A DNA stretch of 64,000 nt from Gracilaria vermiculophylla. Taxonomy: Eukaryota; Rhodophyta; Florideophyceae; Gracilariales; Gracilariaceae. The DNA lies in the NCBI GenBank assembly GCA_019155205.2, contig JAHNZQ020003147.1, positions 2,050,275 to 2,114,274 of the forward strand, in the 5' to 3' direction. This document shows, piece by piece, positions 30,644 to 41,470 of the stretch. The notes beneath the pieces are model-generated. The model was given only the letters and a program-made list of their open reading frames with translations, did not search any database and was not told the DNA's origin. The translations under genes and the position numbers were made by a program. Every line of letters starts with the position of its first letter. The stretch's first letter is position 1.

Positions 30644-31894
30644 TTATTCATACTCGCCACTGCTAAAGCAGTATACGATGTCATAATTTGATTGTTGAAC
30701 ACGATGCGCCGCAAGTGACAACGTGTATGCGCCCATGTTTTCAAAGAAGAGCCAATTTCCAGCTTGGAGCTCGGGGAGCTTCACGTCTCTCGCAATAACA
30801 TCAGCGGAATCGAGCGTCGGTCCGAAAAGGTCGTAGGTACACATTTGTTTGGAATGGGAGTTATTTAAAAACAGAGGTTGTGCCTCAAAGCTCGTGTTCA
30901 GGACAAAGGCGTCACGAAAGGAGCCGGAGACCCCATCCGCGATATAACACCTTTTCTTTTTACCATCCAATGTGAGAACGACTTTGACCGCCAGATTGTA
31001 AGCACTGGAAACAAAGAATCTGCCTGGCTCGGCGATGACGGTAACGTGAGGAGGGAACAAGGATCGAAGGAGTGGTCGAATTGTATCGGCGATTTGCTTG
31101 AAAGTTACAGCGGTATCGCCGTCATAGCCAGGAAATCCACCGCCAATGTCAAGAATGGAAAGATTTATACCTTGCTGCTCCGCGATATTGAACACCTTCC
31201 GTACGTCGTGCAAAGCTTGAACATAGGACTGCACCTGACTGCAAGCCGAACCAACATGAAATGCGACACCAACGAGATTGAGAGAATAACGTTGGACGGC
31301 GCGTAAAATAGCAGAAACCTCGTCACCCAGTGTGGCGCCGAACTTGGAACTGAGAGGGCACAATGAATGGGAATCATCAACAGCGATCCGAAGCAACAAT
31401 CTGGCATGCGGATAAGTGGCATGAATCTTGACGAGTTCATCGACACCATCAAAAGTCATCAAAGAAACGCCCAATGCACGAGCGTATTTGAGATCTTCCA
31501 CAAACTTATACGGATTTGCAAAAATCATTCGTTGGTCGAGAGTTGGGCCGCCGTGAGGAGTGCCCAACGCGTCTTTGACGAGCTCGATTTCGTGACGGGA
31601 AGCGCAGTCGAATGAGAGTCCTAGACGCGCCAAGAAGTTGATAAGCACGGGGTCCGGGTTGCATTTGACCGCGTAGTATGGGGTGATGCCAGGCAAGAGG
31701 GTTCGGAACAAATTGACTTGCGCCAAGACAACGGACAGATCAGCAGCATACACAGCATATTGGGAGTGGTGAACATAGGCGCGAAGCAGCTGTCGAGGCG
31801 AGCAACACTTGACAAAGGGCACGCGAAGTTGATGAAGGGTGCTACAAGCGTTTTCGGCACTCTGCGGGTGCGAAGACGCTACGGGAGCGGTCAT
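30644..31894 (-). CDS. Ornithine decarboxylase-like protein with altered active site
   Basis: Predicted 416 aa. It is a fold-type III PLP enzyme: the PLP lysine is in YAVKCNPDP, with FDCASRHEIELV, FHVGSAC (PLP-stacking His), LDIGGGFPG, AEPGRFF and ENMGAYT also present. Eukaryotic ODC converts ornithine to putrescine as a homodimer. Here the block that should read GPTCD reads FGPTLDSADVI, with CTC (Leu) in the DNA, so the catalytic Cys360 equivalent is missing. The neighbouring DGVYGSF...YDH segment is also changed (DGVSGSF, no obvious Asp332). It may be a paralogue with another substrate, or a non-catalytic regulator. ATG 31894; single exon. It is divergent from NMNAT across a 633-bp promoter region. 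Confidence 0.8.
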   Translation of the reverse strand: MTAPVASSHPQSAENACSTLHQLRVPFVKCCSPRQLLRAYVHHSQYAVYAADLSVVLAQVNLFRTLLPGITPYYAVKCNPDPVLINFLARLGLSFDCASRHEIELVKDALGTPHGGPTLDQRMIFANPYKFVEDLKYARALGVSLMTFDGVDELVKIHATYPHARLLLRIAVDDSHSLCPLSSKFGATLGDEVSAILRAVQRYSLNLVGVAFHVGSACSQVQSYVQALHDVRKVFNIAEQQGINLSILDIGGGFPGYDGDTAVTFKQIADTIRPLLRSLFPPHVTVIAEPGRFFVSSAYNLAVKVVLTLDGKKKRCYIADGVSGSFRDAFVLNTSFEAQPLFLNNSHSKQMCTYDLFGPTLDSADVIARDVKLPELQAGNWLFFENMGAYTLSLAAHRVQQSNYDIVYCFSSGEYE

Positions 31895-32527
31895 TGGCGT
31901 CTAAGACGTTATAGGAGGCAGTGAAAGGGAGTTGGTCAACACGCTGGTGATAGCGGTGATGAGGATGAGGCGCAGCGGGGCACGCCTGGTGGAGCGACGG
32001 GATGGCAGAGAAGGCGCAGCCGGTTGGGGGGGAAAGGGCATGGATGCTTGGTTTTGGTTTCGGCGGGGCGACTTCCGCGACCAGGAGATGACGGTGGCGG
32101 GCGAGGCGCGGCGCTGAAGGGGGGCGCAGCGGTGAGGGTAGAGTGGGGGAGCGTCGACCTACGGTAGAGCCGCGCAGGTTGGCCGCGTTGACGGCGCGCC
32201 GATTCGGTAGGGGGAGCCGCATTGCGCACATATATGACACGTCAACCACTTGTCGCGGGGCAGGAGAAAGTCGCCCATCACACACGCCATTTCATTTGTT
32301 GTGCGTGCGCTGCAACATCGCGCGACGCGACGTGGTTGGCGCGCGGACAGCCTCCCTCACCGTTGCGGCAATGCTTGTGGCGCGGGTTTGATGACCGCCA
32401 GCTCCCCGCCATTCGTTCATATAAGGCGCGGTGCGCCATCGCCGGCGTTTGCTTCGCAGCGGGCGGCGGAACGCAGTGAGCACGATTTCGCGCCTCCGTC
32501 GAACGCCCGCTGCCAAACAGAAAAGCT
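31895..32527. promoter_or_regulatory. Bidirectional promoter region between ODC-like gene and NMNAT
   Basis: GC-rich, with G7 and G6 runs on the plus strand (C-runs in the ODC-like sense), and a TATA-like CACATATATGAC at about 32226-32237 oriented toward NMNAT. Open frames here are low-complexity and not supported as genes. Confidence 0.45.
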
Positions 32528-33344
32528 ATGGTCGTCAAGATTGATCACCTGCTTCGGCCTCCGTCCCACACTCCAGGCGCCGTTCTGCTGCAGATTGGCT
32601 CGTTTTCACCCATCACGCACGCTCACCTGCGGCTTTTTGGTGCGTTCTAAATGCAACGCTTCCTCCTCAACCTTTTGCGATTCAGTGCTAACCCTTCTTA
32701 AAACATCACGCAGAGGCTGCCAGCGATACCTTGAAACACGACGGCTACCATGTCTGCGGTGGTTACCTTTCACCCACGAATGACGCCTATAACAAGGCCA
32801 GCCTTGTGCCTGCCAAGCACCGGCTGGCGATGTGTCGACTAGCGCTCCGTGAAATGCCGCACGTCGCATTGGATGATTGGGAGGCTCGCAGCAGCCATTA
32901 TGTGCAGAGTTACGACGTTGCCAACCGCATTCGCTCCGCCATTTTGTCCTGGTCCAGGAATGTGCAGCTATTTCTTGTATGTGGGTCGGATTTAGTCTTG
33001 TCCATGGCGGACACCAGCTCGTGGCCGAGACAATCGGCTCTAAAGCTGGCCAATTCTTGCAGGTTTATTGTGAAGGCTAGGAACACCCCTAAGCCCGATG
33101 TGCCAAACTTGGTGCCGTTTATCAAAGACGTCACCTGGATTGAGGGTTGGGTTGGGGATCATAGTTCAACTCTTGTGAGGTAAGTGTGCTCCCAGCCCTC
33201 CGCACTGTTTATTTGAGCGGCTACTCATCATCTCTATTCTTTTCTCTGTTCTATAGGCAACATTTAAGGAAGGGGTATAGTATCGCGTTTATGACACCTT
33301 CCCCAGTGGTTGAGTACATTCGCAATCACCATTTATATCGATGA
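32528..33344 (+). CDS. Nicotinamide mononucleotide adenylyltransferase, three exons
   Basis: Exons are 32528-32639, 32714-33179 and 33257-33344, with introns of 74 and 77 bp, both GT-AG. The spliced product is 221 aa. The nucleotidyltransferase signature is IGSFSPITHAHLRLFE (exon 1 ends inside the last Glu codon), followed by GYHVCGGYLSPTNDAYNK, the NMNAT-specific SP-xDAY block. The C-terminal SSTLVRQHLRKGYSI (split by intron 2) matches the ISxT-R ATP-binding motif of the family. The enzyme joins NMN (or its acid form) and ATP to give NAD. No targeting peptide is evident, so it is cytosolic or nuclear. Both splice joins restore family-consensus sequence. Confidence 0.92.
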
Positions 33345-33611
33345 CGACATGGATGGGTTTTGGTGCGAGTGCAAATAACGTTTTCGATACGATTACTGTT
33401 GGCCACCATCAGCGTTGTGTCACTGTGACGAGGTTCACAGTAACGAGAAGAGCGGTTAAACGCTCGCCAAATCTACTTTCGTAGAGTTTTGTCGGGCTAA
33501 AGCCTCCAGTTTAATATCGTCGCTTTACATTCTTTCAAATACATTTTTAATACAGTGAGAACATCTCACACAGTTTTCATTCCTGACGCAAGCTAAACAC
33601 TAAAACTATGC

Positions 33612-35079
33612 CTATACTTTCAGAGACAAGGAACTCGCTCGCTTCCGTCTCGCATTGGCCGCTTTCATTCCTTCTGTTTCCATGAATTTGATGTTCGCAT
33701 TTGGCCGAGATGGAGCGGGTCCAATTTCGATAAAGTTGGAATTTGGCGAGCGATCACGTGGTCGCATTGACGCTTTCAAAGCAGAATTGCTGCCTCCTCG
33801 ATAGATCCGGTAGTTCTGAAGTACAAACGACCCAACTCCATACAGTGCGGCGAGAACAAGCAAATCATGGACAACAAAAGAAAGTAGATGAGAGGGGTTA
33901 TAAGCTCGTTTCCATCGACCCCAATCAAAGAATAGTGCGATATTATAGATAATGCGCCGGAAAACGGATGTAAGCGGCTCTGGGTAGGGGCTCCTCCAAT
34001 TAATTCGCTCGTACAACTCATCAATATCTTCGGGAGAAAGAGCAAGTTCTAGGTCCGGCTTTCTCCGCAATACAATAAGGCCTTGAGGTTCGTCGATGGG
34101 ACCTTGATACGGATCATTGTTGCGATAAGCAAGTACGCGAGCGACCTCGATGTAATAGTTTAAAACCTGCGAGTAGTGGTCTACTCGAGTGTAGAAATCA
34201 TGAATGAACACGAGCGAATTGTCATGCAAATACGGTAGTACTTTTACCGCACACGCAAGGCCTTCATACGGTAAAAGATGGTGACCCAAATTGTCAGGAA
34301 TGGATACCAAAAGCAAGTGCGTTATAAAAACAAGTTAGCGAGGAACAGAAGCGCGAAATGGAAGGTAGAAACAAAGAAGGCGAGAGAAATATGTTGAACT
34401 TACGAGCGCGACCGTCAATCAGCACTTTGTCGAATTGCTTCTCAGGAATGGTTTCAATGAGGTCCACATATTCTCTGAACTGTTCATAATTAGCATGCTC
34501 AAATCGCGATATGGTTCCCCATCCCCGAAAGCCCGGATGAATATCGACGCACAGAAATTTAGTTTCTCCTTCCGCAGGATGAATTCCACGCTCAGCCAAA
34601 GCGTTTCGAAGAGAAGCCGAAATGCTGCAGTCGTGATCTATGGAGTACGCACGCTTCACGAGCGGAGTAAACGCCAAAGAAGAACCGCCAGAACCATACT
34701 CAACATACACATCGTCACTTGTAAGGTACGACGAGATGAGATCAACTTCCGCACGGTGCATCATGATGGACGGATAAGGCATATTCGATGACTCTGAAGC
34801 GTTTCTGGTGGCTGCTCCAGTGACATACTGAGGAGGGGGTTCAGAAAGCGCCCCCGAGGACGAAGATGCTTGAGCTGCGCTATCACGCGGGTGTGGAGCA
34901 GAAGGGTGAGAACCATGGTGCCAGTTGGCGCCCCAATGGAGCCAGCGGTGCACCAGTTTCTGCAGACTTGTTTGTTCCGCCGACTCGGAAGAGTAAACCA
35001 ATTGGAAGGTTATGAAATGAAGCAGGAGCAGCAAAGTCTGTAGTCGGCAAGACCTCTGCAAGGAAAGGGCACCGACCAT
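33612..35079 (-). CDS. Membrane-anchored methyltransferase-like protein, two exons
   Basis: Exon 1 is 34404-35079, the intron is 34262-34403 (GTAAGT...TGAAG, 142 bp), and exon 2 is 33612-34261; predicted 441 aa. A signal-anchor (about 14-30, LQTLLLLLHFITFQLV) is followed by a low-complexity Ser/Pro stretch. A class I Rossmann-like fold begins at RAEVDLISSYL, with a glycine-rich VEYGSGGSSLAF loop and an acidic YSIDHD. The splice joins DKVLIDGRA to RLACAVKVLPYLHD, giving the conserved DGRAR-ACA block of uncharacterised methyltransferase-like proteins. A second hydrophobic segment lies near the C-terminus (HLLSFVVHDLLVLAALYGVG), then a basic tail. The acceptor was chosen because no other AG lies between the donor and this point. 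Substrate unknown. Confidence 0.7.
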
Positions 35080-35649
35080 GGGAGTCTGGCGACTTCTTCG
35101 TTCACGCAATGATTCTGTAATTGAGGGATCAAAGCACCGAATCGGCGAGAAGTGAAGAGGATGCGGAAGGGTACAGTAGCAAATAAATTATGTATCGTGT
35201 GTTCACCAGTGTGCGAGTGTTGGCAAAAACATATGCGCCCAGCGCATGCAAAATCAATTTCAGCGTACTGTTTGGCCACCCACGCGTTTAACGCAAGTTA
35301 GAATCTCAGTTCCATCAACATTCTATATCCTTTACTTGGGCTTTCTGTATCTTTCGCGCAATCGATTAGAACCGGACGGCGCAGAGAAGTCCTCACGTTT
35401 TGCTACACTCTGGTGGAGAGGCTCGAATCAGAATAGAATTATGCAAGGGGAGTAAGTAACAAGGGACCTTGACCACTAGCTCTCTGAACAAGATCGAAAG
35501 AGTAGAGAATAGAAAGTCACCATTGCAAAGTTGTTTTGTTGTGCTTCAAGATTTCAGAGCAACCCGCACCAGAAAGTTTGCACACATTGAATACATATCG
35601 AAAGCCGGTCTCTTTTGACTGAAGGTAATCTCACCTCCAGTCGCAGTTC
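35080..35649. promoter_or_regulatory. Divergent promoter region
   Basis: 570 bp between the 5' ends of the methyltransferase-like gene and RsmG. No gene seen. Confidence 0.4.
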
Positions 35650-36543
35650 ATGACTGCGTGTGCGTCAAGTTCTGGTTCGTTATTCGTCTCGCCAACTTTC
35701 TTGAGATCGCCTCGCGATTATCGTCTTCGCTGTTGTGCGAGCGTTTCTTCAAATCAAGGCCATCGATGTTCCGCACGGAACGAAATGATACCGGCCGTCA
35801 GAAGTCTTCGGAACGTGGCGAACAGACTCGGCATCTCCGGCTCTCAACAGCAGATGTTGCTCAAGGTTTCTGAGATGCTTCTCGAGACCAACTCTCAATA
35901 CAATCTAACAGGTATTCGCACACGAGAAGGAATTATCGAAAAACACGTTGTCGACGCGCTCACTTTGCTGCCGATTCTGGACAAAGAAGCTCCGAAGGCA
36001 ATAATTGACGTTGGCACAGGAGCTGGGTTTCCTGGACTAGTGCTGGCTGTTTCGCGTCCAGAGTGGTCCTTGACTCTTTTAGACTCTGTTCGAAAGAAAT
36101 TGGCTTTCCATAGAAAGGTAGTCGATGAACTTTCTTTACAAAATGTTCAATCTGAATGGGGACGAGCGGAAGACCTTGGCCAGGCTCATCTTCGAGAGCA
36201 GTTTTGTGTCGCAGTCGCGAGATCTGTGGCAGAGATGCGCATCTTGGCCGAGCTAACTTTACCCTTCGTACGGGTCGGTGGGTGCGTAATTGCACAGAAG
36301 TCGGTGGATTCTCAACTCAAGGAGATTAAAGCCGCAGGAAACTCAATAAAGGTGTGTGGGGGGCGTGTTGAGCAGATTTTAACAGTATGGCCATCTGAAT
36401 GGAAAGCCATGTTGGAAACAGACGAGTCAAAACTAAACCATGAAGATCTCGATACAAAGCGTGTAATTCAAATAAGAAAGGAGAGGCCCACTCCCTCCCT
36501 GTATCCTCGCCGCCCGGGCACGCCTAAGAAATCACCTCTCTAG
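35650..36543 (+). CDS. rsmG: 16S rRNA (guanine-N7) methyltransferase RsmG/GidB, organelle-targeted
   Basis: Predicted 297 aa. Bacterial RsmG uses SAM to methylate a conserved guanine in the 530 loop of 16S rRNA. The family pattern is clear: NLTGIRTREGIIEKHVVDAL (the NLT and D-L block), the SAM-binding IIDVGTGAGFPGLVLA, LLDSVRKKLAFH and VAVARSVAEMRILAEL. The first 55 residues are Ser/Arg/Cys-rich without the family fold, suggesting a plastid (or mitochondrial) targeting peptide. The C-terminus ends in a basic Pro-rich tail. ATG 35650 is the first in the frame. Single exon. In this context it serves organelle ribosomes, together with IF-1 at 52601. Confidence 0.92.
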   Translation: MTACASSSGSLFVSPTFLRSPRDYRLRCCASVSSNQGHRCSARNEMIPAVRSLRNVANRLGISGSQQQMLLKVSEMLLETNSQYNLTGIRTREGIIEKHVVDALTLLPILDKEAPKAIIDVGTGAGFPGLVLAVSRPEWSLTLLDSVRKKLAFHRKVVDELSLQNVQSEWGRAEDLGQAHLREQFCVAVARSVAEMRILAELTLPFVRVGGCVIAQKSVDSQLKEIKAAGNSIKVCGGRVEQILTVWPSEWKAMLETDESKLNHEDLDTKRVIQIRKERPTPSLYPRRPGTPKKSPL

Positions 36544-36818
36544 CAGTAACAAGGGAAACGTTTGTGTTACTCTGAAACCCAGAAAAACGCCGGACACGCG
36601 ACAGTTGTGAGCGACGAAAAAAACCATCGCATCACAATCACTCGGGTTTCAACAGTGGAATAAAAAGGATACCTCTTACGCTTCATGGACGATCAGTGAG
36701 TAAAGATTCTAGTTTACTCTGCTGAGCATCGTTCCTCGCTGCTCGAGTATCATCAGATTACTGTAACGCTTACTGCCGGCCGTGACAGAGTCTGGTAGAG
36801 CTCTGACCACACCCGCGC

Positions 36819-37472
36819 TTATACTGACTGAGATATAACCTCTTGCAACTTGCGGAGCTCTGTACGAGTGGAAAGGTCCATGAATCGATCGCCTACTTGA
36901 ATCGTTAATCCGCCAAGCAGCTCCTCATCAATTGCCGTTTCGACGGTCAATTCTGCATCGGGCTTCTTCGCGAAGAACCTCTGCTTAATCTTCTTTTTCA
37001 ACAGCGCAAGTTCCCACTCTGACAAAGGAATGGTGGTGGTAACTTTCACAACAACCTCTCCTTTCATTGCTCCAATCATTTCCTGAAAGGTTGCGAGGGA
37101 TTTTGAGGTCTCCGCTGTGCGGCCGTTTTCGGACATGACCATCAAAAACTGTGAGAACGTATCGGAAAACCCTGCTTTGCTGACGATCTCCGAAATGACT
37201 TCAACTTTGGCGGTGCGAGGAAGCGACGGATTAATGAGGAACTCGTTCAAAGTGGTGTTCTTGGTAACCATATCTTGCATACTGATTACGTCTGTGATGA
37301 CCGCATCAACGGAATTGGTCTTCATAGCCGCATTGTAGAGCGCGTGAGCATACCTTCCCGCGGTGTCTACAGCCTTGGGAAGTTCCTGGACTTCTGCGGC
37401 TTCAACTGATAGAGTTCGAAGCCAAAACGAGCCCCCCGTTCGAGGTAGTCTTCGAGATGCGAAACGGAGCAT
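36819..37472 (-). CDS. Mitochondrial ATP synthase subunit OSCP (delta family)
   Basis: Predicted 217 aa. The N-terminus MLRFASRRLPRTGGSFWLRT is a typical mitochondrial presequence (Arg-rich, no acids). Mature sequence starts near AGRYAHALYNAAMKTN, the RYA-ALF block of the OSCP/delta family. FLMVMSENGR (consensus F-lL--NgR) and the C-terminal block LLGGLTIQVGDRFMDLST, with the G-D-iDgS-like pattern, follow. OSCP links the F1 head to the peripheral stalk. ATG 37472 is the first in frame. On the sense strand C10 and C8 runs lie about 100 nt upstream of the ATG. Confidence 0.93.
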   Translation of the reverse strand: MLRFASRRLPRTGGSFWLRTLSVEAAEVQELPKAVDTAGRYAHALYNAAMKTNSVDAVITDVISMQDMVTKNTTLNEFLINPSLPRTAKVEVISEIVSKAGFSDTFSQFLMVMSENGRTAETSKSLATFQEMIGAMKGEVVVKVTTTIPLSEWELALLKKKIKQRFFAKKPDAELTVETAIDEELLGGLTIQVGDRFMDLSTRTELRKLQEVISQSV

Positions 37473-39003
37473 CTTTGAACGTATCAAGGAAGAAGGGTGA
37501 TCTTCGGAAATCGAGTGGCTCTTGAAACACCGATTAGAGTGGTCTTCCGTGCGGGGGGCGTGGGGGGGGGGTGAGGGGGGGGTTGGAAGGGGTTACTTCG
37601 GTTCGGCGGATTAAAACCAACCAATGCCGCGGGCCAATTTCACTTGGTCTCGCATCCAACTCGGTCAAATGACCTCCGATCGCGCAGACAATGACCTTGA
37701 CGTCGAAGAGGCTGCTGAACACCACACAGGTAGCTTCCCGAAAATAAAGAATGAAAAGTTTTGTTGCAGTACGATCGTTTTGTACAGTAGTACACGTTCT
37801 CACTGAGAACTTCTCAGTAGAACACTTGTGGTCACCCTGTATGCACACGAAGACCACGATGACACGTGTGCACGTGGTGACCGCTCAAAAGTTGAGGGAG
37901 AATATGTCAGCCAGACTGCAAATTTTGCATCGCAACCACTGAGTGGCTCGTGCTACGTGCCTCAAACGCCACACCGAGGGGAATGGAGTAAGCCACGACC
38001 TGCGTCACTGAAACTTCCATAGTACCACACGGAAGTATCAGCCATCGATACGTTGCACTACAACATGTATTACAAGACTCAAAAACTTTTCGTTCGTGTG
38101 GACCTATCTCGACTCTCATGACGCGCACTATTTCCTAGCAGGGCAACCAATAGTTTCGATCATAATTTCCGCTCTGCGGAACAATCACATCCAGTGCCCG
38201 AAGTACCTGTTAACGCATAGCTCCCATGACACGGGCAATCTCGAGATATGGCGCGTACACTTGGCGAAAAGGCCGAAACCCCTCATTTTCCCGCGACGGC
38301 TCTCGCTCAGCGTCGTAAGAGCCGATACCGAGCATTTTTCGCACCAACCAGAACAGGTTTCGAACAATCAAGTCTCGTGAACAACCATCGTGACAAATAG
38401 TGGAGAATCACATTCACGGAATGGAACAGATAGCATGTTCTTTTCCTCGCACCTGAATGCCAACGTATATTAATCGGCATGGGGAATACACTCGAAGCCG
38501 CATGCACGTAAACTCAACTGAGCAGATGCCAGACATTTCATGCCGTTCTTCCAAGTTTCCTTGGTTTCATCGTCGCGCACAAACAAATTCAATTTATCGC
38601 AAAGTCACGCAGTAGTGCTTTCGCAGTAAGGCCTTCTTCTATGAGTTCTTGAAAATATTGTTTGTGCTTCATGTAGAAAACCCTTCTGTTTGCACAGAGG
38701 CAACTAGTGACGAAAATGAGGCAGTTCCGTGCTTCATGACTCAAATACTTCAATCGCAAATTCTCGCAGCAGCCAAAAAGCGTTCGAACGGTGAGCCTCA
38801 AACACAAAGTCATAGGCGCGTCCAAGATGCGTTTTAGTTTTCGTGTGCGCACAATTTCTGCCCATGTCGAGCACTGGGTATGACTACAAAAGCCATCGAG
38901 CCCAATGATTGCGGACAGTTTTGCCGGAAGCAGCTAAACATATCAGATGCTGTGGACTCCCAGAACGCCATAAAATAGTTGTGTAATTGTCTTCTCTCAC
39001 GCA
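37473..39003. other. Long intergenic region, poly-C near the OSCP start, otherwise empty
   Basis: G6, G10 and G8 runs at 37553-37582 on the plus strand lie just upstream of the OSCP gene. A minus-strand frame at 38589-38852 ends in a helical FYMKHKQYFQELIEEGLTAK segment but has no ATG at its 5' limit and no family match. I see no supported gene. Confidence 0.35.
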
Positions 39004-40415
39004 TCAGAAGTAAACCTGTATATCTCGCCCTGTTGTGAATCGCTCCAACATATCCGATATGGTTCGACATGGCAGCTTTGAGACGTCCAGACAAGTTAAT
39101 GACTGGCACGTGGTAATGAGCTTCTCAACATAAGGATCTGTGACTTGAGCACAACTTGCTAAGTTCAGCGAGGTCAGTCTTTTGCTGCAGTACCGAATGA
39201 TGCTGTCCACACTGTCGTTGGTCACATTCATGCATCTCGCAAGATGCAACACTTCCAGTTTTCTGCAACACCGCGTCAGCTCCGCTATGCCAATATCCGA
39301 AACTCGCGTTTCAGACAGGCCAACGTCTCGAAGGTTAGGCATTCTTGCAGCGATTTTTGTTACTGACCAGTCGGTAACTCTGTTGCACCATGACAAGTCT
39401 AAGACCTGTAGGCGTGTGCAACCATTGGCAATGCTGGTGATTCCTTCGTCGGTCACGTATCGTCCATTCGCAATGTTGAGGATACGTAGATAGGGGCAGT
39501 TTTGTCCAATGACTTCGAGAAGAGAATCTCTCACCCCGCTTATGCAGTTCATATCCAAGACTTCTAGCCGCGGACAGCGCACCGCGAGGATTCGCACACT
39601 GCGCCGAGTAACACTTCGACAGTGCGATAACCGTAGTTCTCGGAGCCCTGGACATCTGGAGAACTCGACAACGCTCTTGTCGGTGGCTCCACTGCACCAC
39701 GATAAGTCCACCGATTGTAATGTTGCTGCACAATCAGTTCGAGGAATGGCTTTCACAGCGTGGTCCAAAACTCCATGAATTCTGGCCAGCGACAGCTGTC
39801 TAAGTTCCTTTAAAGAAGGAGTATTTTTGCAAAGTGCTTGAAGATCAGCAGACGTAACGTGCTCTTGACCTTCAAATGAAAGAGTTGTCCACAACCGTGG
39901 ACTGCATGATAAGCGAAGCCAGCGGTGGCATACTTCCCTGATTCGCAACAAGTGCGGGAAGCGTGGAAGGTGCTTGAATATCTCTATTAAGAGATCGTCT
40001 GTGAACATATCAAGAGGGCTGCTTTTCTTCTGCACATGATAAATTTCCGCCTTCGAGTGTAGTCCCGTGCGCAGGCGTCTTGAGGGTAGTTCGGGAAGGC
40101 GATGTATACTGCGAGAAAGATGTGATGGGTTAGGAGTTTTGCGGATGGTCGAGATTTATGAAAATACCACCTTCTACGAAAGTGGCAGGGCAGTGTTCGT
40201 TGTATGAGTCGACTGACTTACCTTCTGTTGCGCTTACGGAGCAACGATGAGTAGCCTCCTAGGTTCTGCAGAATGCCACGTCCGCCCCGCAAGCGGTTTA
40301 GCTCTTCGCGCTTTCGGAGAATGTCGGCCTCTTGGTCGGGGTCGATGATAGAGATATGAACCTCTTCTGGTTCGCGCAAAGCGAGCGCTTTGTCGCTCGC
40401 TAGAGTATGTGCCAT
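39004..40415 (-). CDS. F-box/leucine-rich-repeat protein, two exons
   Basis: Exon 1 is 40222-40415, the intron is 40109-40221 (GTAAGT...TCGCAG, 113 bp), and exon 2 is 39004-40108; predicted 432 aa. The F-box lies at about 95-140 (MFTDDLLIEIFKHLPRF, then REVCHRWLRLS-PRLW). About ten cysteine-containing LRRs follow (for example LQSVDLSWCSGATDKSV and LEVLHLARCMNVTNDSV), ending near the C-terminus. Proteins of this plan are substrate receptors of SCF ubiquitin ligases. Exon 1 encodes a charged N-terminal extension (EPEEVHISIIDPDQEADI) of unknown role. Without exon 1 the protein would start at Met 40008, in the middle of the F-box region. Confidence 0.88.
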
Positions 40416-41470
40416 TGGATTTTTTCGACGCCAAACCAATGAAAGTGTGCGTCTTCCTCTGTCGGAGGTACGTGTGTGAAAGGTCGGCAGGTTGTTGAAC
40501 AGGGCTGTGGTGATCAAATCAACGAGGGTTCGTCGGTGGAGGGGCGGCTGGTGGGTTGAGAGTCACGAGTTTGAAGACGGGTAGTGGCAGCCCGTTGACA
40601 TGGACGCGGGGTGGGATGGAGAACTGTACAGCTTTACGACGCGCGCAAGGTCTTGTTGCACGTAGAAAAAATGTATGGCAGGCACAAGTGGAGCAAGAAT
40701 GCGGGACGAGAGGGTGTGCAGAGGGGGAGGATGAGGGGGGTGAGGGGAGTAGGGTGTAGTGGGGCAGAGAATAGGAAGGCGCGGTGGTAGGGTGGAAGAC
40801 GTGATGTTCGGGGAAGTGGTAGAGGGAAGCGCGGCAACGGAGAGACGTTGCTGATTGTGGTCCGTGCCACAGACTACAGCGAGCGGGGAGCGTCTCGGTT
40901 TTGGGAACGGTGGCGGCTGGGGCACGCAGCGCCTCCAGAGCGGCGCAAGCGTGGCGTGCGCGCACTTAACAAATTTTCGATTTCCACGCCGATTGTGCGC
41001 CGCGTCGTCGGCCGCCGTACGCTAAATTCAGCCCATCCGCGAGCGCCCGCAACCAGCGCGCCTCCACTGCGTCTCGGTCGCGCATCACGCGCGGATAGCG
41101 CGCCGCACGCAGCTCTCGTTTTGTCTTCAAAAACCCCTGCCGCCTTTCACACGCGCACTGCATTTTATCCCCCGCCGCTGCCTGCCTTCCCCTCCTCAAA
41201 GGTCTCGCAGTCGTGCCATGCTTTCCGTGCGGCTGCCTCCCTGAACTCCAGCTGCAGCTCCCGCCGGACGGCTTTGCTTCCTCCACAAGCGCGACCCCGG
41301 TTTCGACTGCGCACGCGCACTGTCCGCTTCAAAAGCAAACATTACTATGAGCCCGGCGATTGTCTTGTCAGTTGGTGTTGCTGGTGAACTTTGTAACTTC
41401 CCCGCTACTGTGTGTTCACGTACTTGTAGGTGTGTCTCACAGACTTCGCTCATTTTGTTGCCCCATCACA
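40416..41470. promoter_or_regulatory. Divergent promoter region between F-box/LRR and REV1
   Basis: GC-rich, with G/A-rich plus strand toward the F-box gene and C/T-rich toward REV1, like the strand switch seen at 6.4 kb. Open frames are low-complexity; no BRCT-like exon was found. REV1's frame is open back to 41360 but has no ATG before 41471. Confidence 0.45.

Noticed and set aside
34262..34403. Alternative acceptor closer to the donor in the methyltransferase-like gene
   Set aside because: No AG exists on the sense strand between the donor and the acceptor at 34262; the chosen one restores the conserved DGRAR-ACA block.
38589..38852. 88-codon minus-strand frame with a helical C-terminus
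   Set aside because: No ATG at the 5' limit, no family match, isolated in an otherwise empty region.
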